Shown here one piece after another: positions 33,581-41,872 of a stretch of DNA of 64,000 bases (positions are counted from its first letter, which is position 1; every line of letters begins with the position of its first letter). This DNA comes from Bosea vaviloviae (GTDB taxonomy: Bacteria > Pseudomonadota > Alphaproteobacteria > Rhizobiales > Beijerinckiaceae), in contig NZ_CP017147.1 of NCBI RefSeq assembly GCF_001741865.1, positions 6,067,001-6,131,000 on the forward strand, given 5' to 3'. The position numbers and the translations under genes were made by a program. The notes under the pieces were generated by a model, which did not search any database, was not told the DNA's origin, and saw nothing but the letters and a program-made list of their open reading frames with translations.

Positions 33581-34462
33581 TTAACGCCGCGCCGCGAGAT
33601 CAGCCCTGATCTCGACAACGCTCGCGGCCCGCCCGCCAGCCGCCTCGACCAGCTTCACCGTTTCCGAGACCAAGGCGGCATTCGTCTTTGTACAGCCGAA
33701 ATGCGCATCCTCCAGCCCGGCCCGGACATGGACGCCGCGTGCCACCGCCGGCCCGATCAATCCGGAAAGATCGACGCCGAGCCCCGCGATCATCACCGGC
33801 GCGCCGGGCGCATCCTCGGCGAGCAAGGCGAGATGGGCCTCGAGCGCATAGGCCTTCGGCGGAAAGCCCCAGGCGAAGGCATCGGAGAACATCAGGCGAT
33901 AGATCGGCGTCGGCAGCCCCGGATAGGCCTTGGCCAGCGCCGCGCCCAACCGCGTGAAGCCGGGCTCATAGATCGCATAGCTCGGATGGATCCTGTTGGC
34001 ATGGGCCACCGCCATGCCCTCGCGGATATGCTCGCCCGGGTTCTGGTAGATGAAGCCGGGCTCACCGCCGGGAATCCCGGCAAAGGTCGTCCAGTTGCAG
34101 GAGCCGGGATCGAGCACGCCCCATTCGACGAGGCCGCGCTTGGCGAGCTCCTCCAGATGGGTGTAGCGGCCGGAGCCGATCATGTCGCCGGCATAGCCCG
34201 AGCCCAGGATCGGAATGGTCGGATAGACGATGGCGTCGACCTTGGCGCGGATGCCCTCGATCGCCCGGGCATAAAGCTGCCAATCGTCGCGCTGGCGGCC
34301 GGTTTCGACATCATAGACATGCAGATGCACGATCGCCGCCCCCGCCTCGACCGCCGCGATGCCGTCAGCAACGATGTCGGGAATGGCGATCGGAATGCCG
34401 GGCTGGCGCTCCTTGCCCCAGGGCCCGTTGATCGCGGCCTCGATCCAGATGGGGGTGGTCAT
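33581..34462 (-). CDS. BKACE-family beta-keto acid cleavage enzyme
   Basis: 293 residues, the usual size for 3-keto-5-aminohexanoate cleavage (DUF849) enzymes. EAAINGPWG near the N-terminus, AAIVHLHVYD (metal-binding His pair) and HVRAGLEDAHFG near the C-terminus are family markers. These Zn enzymes condense a beta-keto acid with acetyl-CoA to give acetoacetate and a new CoA ester. The substrate is not predictable here. The ATG overlaps by four bases (ATGA) the stop of a Doc-like toxin gene on the same strand. Confidence 0.87.
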   Translation of the reverse strand: MTTPIWIEAAINGPWGKERQPGIPIAIPDIVADGIAAVEAGAAIVHLHVYDVETGRQRDDWQLYARAIEGIRAKVDAIVYPTIPILGSGYAGDMIGSGRYTHLEELAKRGLVEWGVLDPGSCNWTTFAGIPGGEPGFIYQNPGEHIREGMAVAHANRIHPSYAIYEPGFTRLGAALAKAYPGLPTPIYRLMFSDAFAWGFPPKAYALEAHLALLAEDAPGAPVMIAGLGVDLSGLIGPAVARGVHVRAGLEDAHFGCTKTNAALVSETVKLVEAAGGRAASVVEIRADLAARR

Positions 34463-34854
34463 GCCGGCATGTCCTTCGGCCAGTTGTCGCGGATCCAGCG
34501 GGAGAGCCCGTCTTCGTCGATCTCGCCAGCCGCGAGAGCCAGGATGGCGACAGCCGCTTCAGCCTCGGGCACGATGAAATCGACATCGTTGATGAACAAG
34601 AATGTGTAGGGCGCCAGCAGAGCCGTCCGCTTGTTGCCATCGATGAACGGATGGTTCTTCGCCAATCCGAATGCGTAGCTTGCCGCCAGTTCCGGCAGCT
34701 CTGCCGCCTCATCGGCCCATTTGTTGACAGGGCGCTCCAACGCGGATGCGAGCATGCCCGCATCGCGCAAACCGGCGCCCCCACCATGAATCGTTAGCTG
34801 CTCATCATGAATGGCCAGGACGACGTCTTCGGACAGCCAGCTCGGCTCGGTCAC
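34459..34854 (-). CDS. Doc/Fic-type death-on-curing toxin
   Basis: 131 residues. The Fic-fold motif is HPFIDGNKRT (68-77), a Doc-like form (the P1 Doc family has H-x-F-x-x-A-N-K-R; here Gly replaces Ala). Doc phosphorylates EF-Tu and stops translation. The N-terminus SEDVVLAIHDEQLTIHGG is the usual Doc start. The start codon is GTG, overlapping the antitoxin stop (GTGA), and its own stop overlaps the next gene (ATGA). The partner is an AbrB-fold antitoxin rather than Phd. Confidence 0.88.
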   Translation of the reverse strand: MTEPSWLSEDVVLAIHDEQLTIHGGGAGLRDAGMLASALERPVNKWADEAAELPELAASYAFGLAKNHPFIDGNKRTALLAPYTFLFINDVDFIVPEAEAAVAILALAAGEIDEDGLSRWIRDNWPKDMPA

Positions 34855-35123
34855 TTCGCGAGCTCGGCCAAGGCATTGTGATAGATTTTCATGCCCCGGC
34901 GCGCCGCGGCCATCGCCTTGTCGAAATCAGGCTTCTGCTTGACGAGTCTGAAGGCCCCGTTGGGTTGTTCGACCACATGCAGTGCGTCGCCCTCCTTGAG
35001 CTTCAGTCGAGCCAGCATCTCCCGAGGCAGAATCAACCCGAGCGAGTTGCCGATCTTTCTAACTTGCAGCACGTTAGCGCTGTCGAGCGGTTCCCCCGTG
35101 CTGGTCTGACTCGGCTTGTTCAT
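34851..35123 (-). CDS. AbrB/MazE-type antitoxin
   Basis: 90 residues. A SpoVT/AbrB swapped-hairpin domain lies at about 18-62: VLQVRKIGNSLGLILPREML, then LKLKEGDALHVVEQPNG. The C-terminal tail (FDKAMAAARRGMKIYHNALAEL) should wrap the toxin. It binds DNA and would repress its own promoter; a perfect palindrome lies 18 bases upstream. Translation is coupled to the Doc toxin by a GTGA overlap. Confidence 0.88.
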   Translation of the reverse strand: MNKPSQTSTGEPLDSANVLQVRKIGNSLGLILPREMLARLKLKEGDALHVVEQPNGAFRLVKQKPDFDKAMAAARRGMKIYHNALAELAK

Positions 35124-35141
35124 GACAGTCGACCTTACGCT

Positions 35142-35162
35142 CGTTATACGAAACGTATAACG
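35142..35162 (-). promoter_or_regulatory. Palindromic operator of the TA pair
   Basis: CGTTATACG-AAA-CGTATAACG is a perfect 9-bp inverted repeat with a three-base spacer, 18 bases before the antitoxin ATG. TATAAC in one arm reads as a -10 box on the minus strand. AbrB-fold antitoxins bind such sites; autorepression is inferred. Confidence 0.6.
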
Positions 35163-35363
35163 TACCGGACATACATTGTCAGCATCGGCCTGGCCTCCGG
35201 TTTCAGCGCCCCCGTCGATGCATCATCGCCAAACCCCTCGCCTTGCCCCCGAGCCTGCGCCATCTCCGCAATCCTGCCGTGAGCAAAAGCGGCAACGCCC
35301 GGCCTTGTCAGCCTGCCCCCTTCGCGCGCCTAATCGCCAAAACGACGATCGGGAACGGAAACG

Positions 35364-35813
35364 ATGGGGCTCTATTTCGAGGAATTCGGCGAGGACCTGC
35401 GCGTTGTCACGCGCGGCCGCACTGTCGGCGAAGGCGACATCACGCTGTTTTCCGGGCTCTCCGGCGATTTCAACCCGCTCCATATCGACAGCGAGTATTG
35501 CGCCACGACCCCGTTCGGGGAGCGCATCGCCCATGGCCCGCTGACGCTTGCCATGGCGATCGGCCTGGTGTCGCAGCAGAACCTGGTCGACGCCACCACC
35601 ATGGGCCTGCTCGACCTGCATTGGAGCTTCGCCGGGCCGGTCAGGATCGGCGACACCGTCCATGCCGTGGTCACGACCGTGGATCGCAAGCCCTCGCGCA
35701 AGCCCGATCGCGGTGTCGTCACCCTCAGGCTCGATGTCTTCAACCAGCGCGGCGAGCAGGTTCAGACGGGCCACCTCAAGCTTTTGATGAAGCGCCGGCC
35801 GGAGCAAGGCTGA
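35364..35813 (+). CDS. MaoC-like (R)-specific hydratase
   Basis: 149 residues of the hotdog fold. The hydratase 2 motif is in FSGLSGDFNPLHID (catalytic Asp and His), followed by ERIAHGPLTLAMAIGL. Such enzymes hydrate trans-2-enoyl-CoA to (R)-3-hydroxyacyl-CoA. Its stop TGA shares a base with the ATG of the acyl-CoA synthetase downstream, so both are one operon and probably handle the same acyl chain. Confidence 0.87.
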   Translation: MGLYFEEFGEDLRVVTRGRTVGEGDITLFSGLSGDFNPLHIDSEYCATTPFGERIAHGPLTLAMAIGLVSQQNLVDATTMGLLDLHWSFAGPVRIGDTVHAVVTTVDRKPSRKPDRGVVTLRLDVFNQRGEQVQTGHLKLLMKRRPEQG

Positions 35814-37453
35814 TGCTGATGCGGGCGGCAAGCTACCGGGAAACCTCCGAGGCTTTCCGCTGGGATATCCCGGAGCGCTTCAACATCGGCGTCGCCTGTT
35901 GCGACCGCCATGCCGACGGCAGCGGCAAGCCGGCGCTGATCTATGAGGATGAAGCGGCGGGCGTCGCAACCCTCAGCTTCGACGACCTGAAACGGAGCTC
36001 CAGCCGCCTCGCCAATATGCTGCGCGGTCATGGCATCGGACCGGGCGACCGCGTCGGCATCCTGCTGCCGCAGCGGCCGGAGACGGCGATGGCCCATCTC
36101 GCCATCTACAAGATGGGCGCGATCGCGCTGCCGCTCTTCACTCAGTTCGGGCCGGATGCGCTCGAACATCGCTTACAGCACAGCGGCGCGGCGGCGCTGA
36201 TCACCGATACCGAGAACATCGGCAAGATCGAGACGATCCGCGCCACCCTGCCCAAACTCAAGCGCATCTTCGTCATCGGCGATAGGGAAACGACCGGGAC
36301 CCATCTCGACTTCGCCGCGGAGCTGGCGAAGGCCTCCGACCGTTTTGCATCCATCGATACGCGGGCCGATGATCCAGCTCTGATCATCTACACCTCTGGC
36401 ACGACGGGAAAGCCCAAGGGCGCGCTGCATGCGCATCGCGTCCTGCTCGGCCACCTGCCCGGCGTGCAACTGCCGCAGGAGTTCTTCCCGCAAGCCGGCG
36501 ACCTGTTCTGGACGCCGGCCGACTGGGCCTGGGCCGGCGGCCTGCTCGACGTGCTGCTGCCGAGCCTCTATTTCGGCGTGCCGGTGCTGGCCTCGCGCGC
36601 CCGCAAATTCGATCCGGAAGCCGCCTTCGCGCTGCTGGCCCGGCACAAGGTCCGCAATGCCTTCCTGCCGCCGACGGCGCTGAAACTGATGCGGCAGGTC
36701 GAGAGGCCGCGCCAGCGCTTCGACTATGCGATGCGCTCGATCGGCACCGGCGGCGAGACGCTGGGCGCCGACATGCTGGCCTGGAGCGAGGAGACCTTCG
36801 GCTTTCCGGTCAACGAGTTCTACGGCCAGACCGAGGCGAACCTGATCGTCTCGAACTGCGCCAGCCTGTTTCCGATCGTGCCCGGTTCGATGGGCCGCGC
36901 CGTGCCTGGCCACCGCGTCGCGGTGGTCTCGCCCGAGGGCGAGGCGATGCCGGCCGGCGAGCAGGGGCTGATCGCGGTCGCGCGGCCCGACCCGGTGATG
37001 ATGCTGGAATATTGGCGCCAGCCCGAGGCGACGGCGGCCAAATTCGTCGGCGACTGGCTCGTCACCGGAGACACCGGCGCCTGCGACGCCGAGGGCAATT
37101 TCTGGTTCCAGGGTCGCGACGACGACATCATTTCCAGCGGCGCCTACCGCATCGGCCCCGGCGACATCGAGGACTGCGTCATCCGCCATCCGGCCGTGCT
37201 GATGGTCGCCGTCGTCGGCAGTCCCGACCCGCTGCGCACCGAGGTGGTGAAGGCCTTCGTGCTGCCGAAACCGGGCTTTGCCCCCTCGGACGCCCTTGCC
37301 GCCGAGATCCAGGCCTTCGTCAGGGAGCGGCTCGCCGCCTATCAATATCCCCGAGAGATCGAGTTCGTCACCGAGTTGCCGATGACCGCGACCGGCAAGA
37401 TCCGGCGCAAGGATCTGCGCGACCTGGAGGTGGCGCGGAAGAAGGGCGCTTAA
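35813..37453 (+). CDS. Acyl-CoA synthetase (acetyl/medium-chain type AMP ligase)
   Basis: 546 residues. ANL motifs: YTSGTTGKPKGALHAHR, the A5 motif FYGQTEANLIVSN, WLVTGDTGACDAEGN, the hinge FQGRDDDIISSGAYRIGPGDIED and the Lys of TATGKIRRKDL. WTPADWAWAGGLLDVLLPS resembles acetyl-CoA-synthetase-like and medium-chain ligases (AcsM type). The start at 35813 has GGAG eight bases upstream; a further ATG follows two codons later. Substrate unknown; coupled to the MaoC hydratase. Confidence 0.87.
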   Translation: MLMRAASYRETSEAFRWDIPERFNIGVACCDRHADGSGKPALIYEDEAAGVATLSFDDLKRSSSRLANMLRGHGIGPGDRVGILLPQRPETAMAHLAIYKMGAIALPLFTQFGPDALEHRLQHSGAAALITDTENIGKIETIRATLPKLKRIFVIGDRETTGTHLDFAAELAKASDRFASIDTRADDPALIIYTSGTTGKPKGALHAHRVLLGHLPGVQLPQEFFPQAGDLFWTPADWAWAGGLLDVLLPSLYFGVPVLASRARKFDPEAAFALLARHKVRNAFLPPTALKLMRQVERPRQRFDYAMRSIGTGGETLGADMLAWSEETFGFPVNEFYGQTEANLIVSNCASLFPIVPGSMGRAVPGHRVAVVSPEGEAMPAGEQGLIAVARPDPVMMLEYWRQPEATAAKFVGDWLVTGDTGACDAEGNFWFQGRDDDIISSGAYRIGPGDIEDCVIRHPAVLMVAVVGSPDPLRTEVVKAFVLPKPGFAPSDALAAEIQAFVRERLAAYQYPREIEFVTELPMTATGKIRRKDLRDLEVARKKGA

Positions 37454-37469
37454 CGGGCTATATATTCCC

Positions 37470-37576
37470 CGTCATTCCGGACAAGCCGCGAAGCGGCGCC
37501 GATCCGGAATCCATCGTAGAGTTCCGGAGCCCTCCGATGGATTCCGGGTCTTCGCTGCGCTCCGCCCGGAATGACG
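37470..37576. repeat. REP-type inverted repeat (gtcattccgg family)
   Basis: The ends CGTCATTCCGG and CCGGAATGACG pair, with an inner ggaatccatc/gatggattcc stem and the ccgcgaagcgg and cttcgctgcgctccgccc segments. The same design with changed sequence is at 45011-45112. It lies between convergent genes. Confidence 0.75.
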
Positions 37577-37595
37577 GCGCATAAGCCGCTGCCCC

Positions 37596-38450
37596 TTACC
37601 CCGCCTCCAGCACCAGCTCGAAGGTCATCAGCACCGGGTTGTCGCCGCGCGTCAGGCGGCCCTGCGCCATCGCCCCGGTGTAGTCGACCAGAGCCACGTC
37701 GATTTCCGAGGTCATGCGCTGCCCCTCGCTCCAAATCCGGCCGGATTTGATCGCGATCTCGGTGGCGAAGTTGTCGACCATCCGACCGTCCTCGAAGCGT
37801 GCACCGATCGTCGAGCCGACGCCGCCATGGATCGTCGCACGCCTGACGCCATGCTCGGCGCAGAACTGCTCCAGCGCGCCGGCAAGGTCTATGTTCGGGC
37901 GCACGCGCAGGGCGAAGAAGCGCCCCTCCCGCGTCGCGCCCAGCAAGGGGACCGTCGCGGGGCCGAACAGCTTGAAATTGGTCTCGGCATCGACGTAAGC
38001 GGCGAACCCCGCGCCATCGATGCCGACGGCCGGGAGCGTGATCGCCTCGGCCACCAACGTCTCGTCGGGCAGGATATGGCCGCCGCTGCGCTTGCCGCCC
38101 GCCTCCTGCCAGAGCGCATGGCAATGGAAGAAGGGCGCGCCGTCACGCAGGCCGAAGGTCAGCGCGCCGGTCTCGATGCGGGCGATGCCGGGCGGTCGAA
38201 AGATCTCGCTGTAGAAAGCCGCATGCTCCGACGTCTGTGACAAGGCCGGCATGACATAGCTGAAGGAGGACAGGGCCGCGCCGTCGATCCGCGCAACGCC
38301 CGAGGTGAAGCCCGCCGCGGCAAAGCTGCGCCGCACGGCCTCCAGCAGGGTCAGACCGGGCTGCAGCGTCATCTCGAAACGCAAACCATGGCTTTCCGCC
38401 CATTCGACCCGCTCGGGCGTCGCGGGACCGGGCTGCTCGATGCGTCTCAT
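37596..38450 (-). CDS. PPC/DUF296-domain protein, two-domain
   Basis: 284 residues with two PPC (DUF296) units. The first, about 20-140, has GVARIDGAALSSFSYVMPA and APFFHCHALWQ with candidate metal-binding His. The second, about 155-280, has FFALRVRPNIDLAGALEQFC, TIHGGVGSTIGA and VALVDYTGAMAQGRL. PPC domains occur in plant AT-hook proteins and in bacterial proteins of unknown function. I choose the ATG at 38450 because GGAGG lies eight bases before it, inside a longer frame from 38465. Its role is not known. Confidence 0.78.
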   Translation of the reverse strand: MRRIEQPGPATPERVEWAESHGLRFEMTLQPGLTLLEAVRRSFAAAGFTSGVARIDGAALSSFSYVMPALSQTSEHAAFYSEIFRPPGIARIETGALTFGLRDGAPFFHCHALWQEAGGKRSGGHILPDETLVAEAITLPAVGIDGAGFAAYVDAETNFKLFGPATVPLLGATREGRFFALRVRPNIDLAGALEQFCAEHGVRRATIHGGVGSTIGARFEDGRMVDNFATEIAIKSGRIWSEGQRMTSEIDVALVDYTGAMAQGRLTRGDNPVLMTFELVLEAG

Positions 38451-38687
38451 GACGTCATCCTCCATGGAAAGGCCTGACGCATCATGGCGAGATCGCGGCC
38501 GGGTAAAAAGCGGTCATGCGGATGGAACACCGAACTGAGCGGCAAAACCGGCGCGTACTGGCAGGACAATGGCAACCTCGTTTCGGCGTGGCGGCGGAAC
38601 CAACGGCCCCGCCAGATGTTTTCGCTCAGTCCGTTCCGGGCCAGTTCGACCTGGAAGGGCCATCAACGATCAAGAGAGGATAACCTG

Positions 38688-38936
38688 ATGGATAGGCGCT
38701 CTTTTATCCTGAGCCTGATTGGCGGGGCGGCTGCCGCCAGCGTCGGCGCTGTCGCGATGGCGCAGGCCGCGCCGGTGACGCTCGCTCCGGAGCCCGTGGG
38801 CGCCGCGCCTGCCGAGCCGAGGGCCACCCAGTCGCTCGATGATGTCGACGCAGCGTTCAGCCGCCATCGTTATCGCCATCATCGCCGGCATTACCGTCGG
38901 CATTACCGCCGTCACCGCCGCTACTACCGCCGCTGA
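38688..38936 (+). CDS. Small Tat-exported His/Arg/Tyr-rich protein
   Basis: 82 residues. The N-terminus is a twin-arginine signal, DRRSFILSLIGGAAAASVGAV, ending near AMAQA. A short Pro/Ala linker precedes a 23-residue tail of repeated (Y/H)RRHYRRH with only His, Arg and Tyr. The tail could bind metal, nucleic acid or cell-wall anions; no function is known. AGAGGA eight bases before ATG (38688) fixes the start. Similar small proteins occur in related bacteria, in my recollection. Confidence 0.75.
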   Translation: MDRRSFILSLIGGAAAASVGAVAMAQAAPVTLAPEPVGAAPAEPRATQSLDDVDAAFSRHRYRHHRRHYRRHYRRHRRYYRR

Positions 38937-39028
38937 TCGGCGCCAGTGCATTCCCGGGCTCCATGGCGACCTTGTTCCGGTCGTCATGGGGCCTATCCGC
39001 CGGTTGAAGCCATTCATCGCGGCAGCCG

Positions 39029-40675
39029 TCACGAGCGCAGCCAGTCCAATTCGCCGCGCGCCTCGAGTTCGTCCTTGACCAGGCGCTTGGGTACCTTGCC
39101 ATAGCCGGATTTCGGCAAGGCCTCCCAGAAGAAGAAGCGCTTGGGCATCTTGTAGCGAGCGATCTTCGCCGCAAGATACTCCGCCATTTCGGCCTCTGTC
39201 GCGCTTGCACCCGGGCGCGTCACGCAGACCGCGACGCCGATCTCGCCCCAGACCGGATCAGGCACGCCGAGCACCGCGACCTCCGCGATCGCCGGATGGG
39301 TCAGGATCTTCTCCTCGATCTCGCGCGGATAGATGTTCGAGCCGCCGGAGATGTACATGTCCGAGGCGCGGCCGGTGATGTAGACGAAGCCCTGCTCGTC
39401 CATATGGCCGAGATCGCCGGTACGGAACCAGCCGTCGCGGAAGGATTTCGCATTGGCTTCAGGGTTGTCGTAATAGCCGGCAAAGACGGCGGGCCCGATC
39501 ACGCAGATCTCGCCCTGCACGCCCGGCGCAACTGCGTGGCCGGCATCGTCCTGGATCTGCACCTCCATGCCGCTGCGCTCGAAGCCGCAGGTGCCGATGC
39601 GCGCATCGGGACCGTCCTGCGCCTCGTGCAGGGCCGGCGGCAGCACCGTGATGTTGCCGGTGACCTCGCCCAGCCCAAAATACTGCACCAGCACCTTGCC
39701 GAGCTTGGCGAGCGCGGCCTTCTGATCCTCGCGATACATCGGCGCGCCCGCATAGATGATGTGACGCAGGCTGGAATGGTCGTGCTGGTCGACGGCCGGA
39801 TGCTCGACCAGCATCTTCAGGATGGTCGGCACGGTGAAGATGTTGGTGATCTTGTACCGCTCGATCAGGCGATAGGCCTCGTCGATGTCGAAGCGCTCGG
39901 TCGGCAGCAGGATTGTCGCGGCGCCGCGCGATGACAGCACGAGCTGGTGCACGCCCGCCCCATGCGAGAGCGGGGCGACGACGAGCGAGGCGTCCGCCTC
40001 GGTCGAGCCCGGCACCAGATCGGCGAGATGGTTCGTCACCACGAAGCCCATCTGGCCATGGGTCAGTACGGCGGCCTTCGAGCGCCCGGTCGTGCCGGAG
40101 GTGAAGAAGAACCAGCACGGATCGTCATGCTCGACCGCGACATTGGCGACCTGCTCGCCAAGACGGCGTGCGATCACCTCGCCGACCTCGGCCTCGCCGA
40201 ACTCGCCCGGCCCGATCCGCCAGATGAACTCCGGCGCAGGCTCCGAGGCGGCAACAGCCGCCGCATGGGCTGGAAAATCGCCATGGCAGATGAAGGCCTT
40301 GGCGCCCGAGCAGGTGCCGAGATAGCCAACCTCGTCGGGCAGCAGCCGGAAATTCGTCGGGACCCAGACCGCGCCCAGACGGAAGGCGGCGAACATCGAG
40401 ACGAACATCGCGTCGCAATTCTTGGAGTGGACCAGGATGCGGTCGCCCTTGCCGATGCCGCGCTGGCGCAAGCCGGCGGCGAGCGCCGAGACCTGCGCGT
40501 CAAGCTGCGACCAGCTCAGCGTCAACTCGCCCCAGATGAAGGCTGGGTGATCGGCAAGCCGCCGTGCATTCTGCGCGGCAATATGGCCGAGATTCATCAC
40601 CCGGCGTGTCATCGGGGCAACGCCGCCGGCGGGGGCCACTGAGGAAGAGGCTACGGTCACGTCAGATACTCCCAT
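39029..40675 (-). CDS. Acyl-CoA synthetase (long-chain/aryl-type AMP ligase)
   Basis: 548 residues. ANL motifs: FFTSGTTGRSKAAVLTHGQ, YFGLGEVTGNITVLP (A5), WFRTGDLGHMDEQGFVYITG, GRASDMYISGGSNIYPREIE, and a late SGYGKVPKRL with the catalytic Lys in GK(V/I)xK. Ser replaces Pro in the phosphate loop (GRSKAA, where PKG is usual). It makes an acyl-CoA in the cytoplasm. The gene lies next to an IclR regulator and the TRAP operon, so it may activate the acid imported by that transporter. Confidence 0.86.
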   Translation of the reverse strand: MGVSDVTVASSSVAPAGGVAPMTRRVMNLGHIAAQNARRLADHPAFIWGELTLSWSQLDAQVSALAAGLRQRGIGKGDRILVHSKNCDAMFVSMFAAFRLGAVWVPTNFRLLPDEVGYLGTCSGAKAFICHGDFPAHAAAVAASEPAPEFIWRIGPGEFGEAEVGEVIARRLGEQVANVAVEHDDPCWFFFTSGTTGRSKAAVLTHGQMGFVVTNHLADLVPGSTEADASLVVAPLSHGAGVHQLVLSSRGAATILLPTERFDIDEAYRLIERYKITNIFTVPTILKMLVEHPAVDQHDHSSLRHIIYAGAPMYREDQKAALAKLGKVLVQYFGLGEVTGNITVLPPALHEAQDGPDARIGTCGFERSGMEVQIQDDAGHAVAPGVQGEICVIGPAVFAGYYDNPEANAKSFRDGWFRTGDLGHMDEQGFVYITGRASDMYISGGSNIYPREIEEKILTHPAIAEVAVLGVPDPVWGEIGVAVCVTRPGASATEAEMAEYLAAKIARYKMPKRFFFWEALPKSGYGKVPKRLVKDELEARGELDWLRS

Positions 40676-40698
40676 GTCGATAGGATGTCGGGCCCATC

Positions 40699-41586
40699 TC
40701 AGGCGCGTCTCACCTCGGCCGGCGCAGCCGCAGGTCGGCCGACCCGGCCCGTCGTCTTGCGCCCGGACACGAACATCTCAGCCAGCAGGCGCTCCATCCG
40801 GGCAACCTCCAGCGCGAGGTGGCCGGCTAGTTCCTCCTGCCGCGTCGGCTGCATGCGGCTGTCGATCGCGGCCAGGCTCAGCGCTCCGGCAACACGCCCG
40901 TCGGGATAGCGGAAGGCCGCACCGATGCCCCAGGAGCTGGCGACCAGCCGGCCGGGATTGACCGAGAAGCCGCGCTGCCGCGCCAGCTTGAGATCGCCCC
41001 GGATCAGTTCCGGCGCGAAGCCCGGATAATGCGTCAGCAGGACCGGCGCGTTGGCCTCGATGATCCGGTCCGCATCATCGTCAGGCAGCGCCGCCAGCAT
41101 GGCGAGCGAGCCAGCGCCGACGCCGAGCGGATGCTGCAGCCCGGCCTGCAGCGCATGGGTCCGCACCGGATAGGTGCCCTCCTCCCGATGCAGGCAGACC
41201 GCGTAATTCTCCCGCCTGATCGACAGGAAGCTCGTATCCATCGTCACCGCAGACAGGCGCCGCAGACTCTCCATCGCGAGTTCGAGCAGCCCATGCCGCC
41301 GCGCCGCAAGCACGCCGAGCACGAAAGCCTCCTCGCCGAGGCAGTAATGCCGCGATTGCGGCTCCTGCTCGACCAGCCCGGCCCGCATCAGCGCCAGCAG
41401 CAGCCGGCGCGCCGTCGGCTTGTTGAGCCCGCTGCCCGTCACGATTTCGGCGAGCGGCAAGCCGCCGGCCGGCTCCCGGCCGATCAACGCGAGCAGCCGC
41501 AGGGCGCGATCGACGCTCTGCGAACCGGACATTCCGGCGTGCACCTGGTTGATTGGTTCCACCTTGGCTTCCTCAAGCCGATCCAT
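40699..41586 (-). CDS. IclR-family transcriptional regulator
   Basis: 295 residues: an N-terminal winged HTH (about 20-85, SVDRALRLLALIGREP, GLNKPTARRLLLALMRAGLV) and a C-terminal GAF-like effector domain (about 95-265) with LGVGAGSLAMLAALP. IclR proteins often govern catabolic operons in response to an aromatic or short acid. It is divergent from the TRAP operon and 23 bases upstream of the acyl-CoA synthetase gene, so it likely controls both sides. A candidate palindrome ccggattg/caatgcgg sits at 41631-41646. Confidence 0.88.
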   Translation of the reverse strand: MDRLEEAKVEPINQVHAGMSGSQSVDRALRLLALIGREPAGGLPLAEIVTGSGLNKPTARRLLLALMRAGLVEQEPQSRHYCLGEEAFVLGVLAARRHGLLELAMESLRRLSAVTMDTSFLSIRRENYAVCLHREEGTYPVRTHALQAGLQHPLGVGAGSLAMLAALPDDDADRIIEANAPVLLTHYPGFAPELIRGDLKLARQRGFSVNPGRLVASSWGIGAAFRYPDGRVAGALSLAAIDSRMQPTRQEELAGHLALEVARMERLLAEMFVSGRKTTGRVGRPAAAPAEVRRA

Positions 41587-41630
41587 GATATGGACCTTGT
41601 TCTTGTTTCTGGAGCCTAGATCGCCCCATT

Positions 41631-41693
41631 CCGGATTGCAATGCGGTGCCTGTCGTGTAATCTCCGCGCCAACCTGATGTGATTTCGGTCACA
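41631..41693. promoter_or_regulatory. Divergent promoter region: IclR-like palindrome and CRP-type box
   Basis: CCGGATTGCAATGCGG (41631-41646) is a near-perfect palindrome with one mismatch. TGTGATTTCGGTCACA (41678-41693) is an exact TGTGA-N6-TCACA, the enterobacterial CRP consensus, 65 bases before the first ribosome-supported ATG. It is non-coding on both strands. Binding by IclR and a CRP/FNR-family protein is inferred. Confidence 0.45.
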
Positions 41694-41758
41694 GTATGGA
41701 CCGCGTCGACGGCTGCCAGACAAGCCAACAAGATCGACGCGCATGGGAGGAAGAACCG

Positions 41759-41863
41759 ATGTCGCTGCAGGCAACCCGTAAGGGCGCCGGCTCCGTGCCC
41801 GCCACCATTGTGCCGCAGGCTGACGGAAACGTCGCCATGCCCCGCGCCATCGCTCGCGGCTGA
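41759..41863 (+). CDS. 34-residue ORF in frame with TRAP permease, ended by TGA
   Basis: ATG at 41759 has the best ribosome site of the region, GGGAGGAAG, at five bases. The peptide starts MSLQATRKGAGSVPAT and ends AMPRAIARG. The stop TGA at 41861-41863 is in the same frame as the TRAP permease, whose first ATG comes nine bases later. Either this is a coupled leader peptide or a nonsense change has cut the permease frame. Confidence 0.4.
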   Translation: MSLQATRKGAGSVPATIVPQADGNVAMPRAIARG

Positions 41864-41872
41864 GCCGGCATC

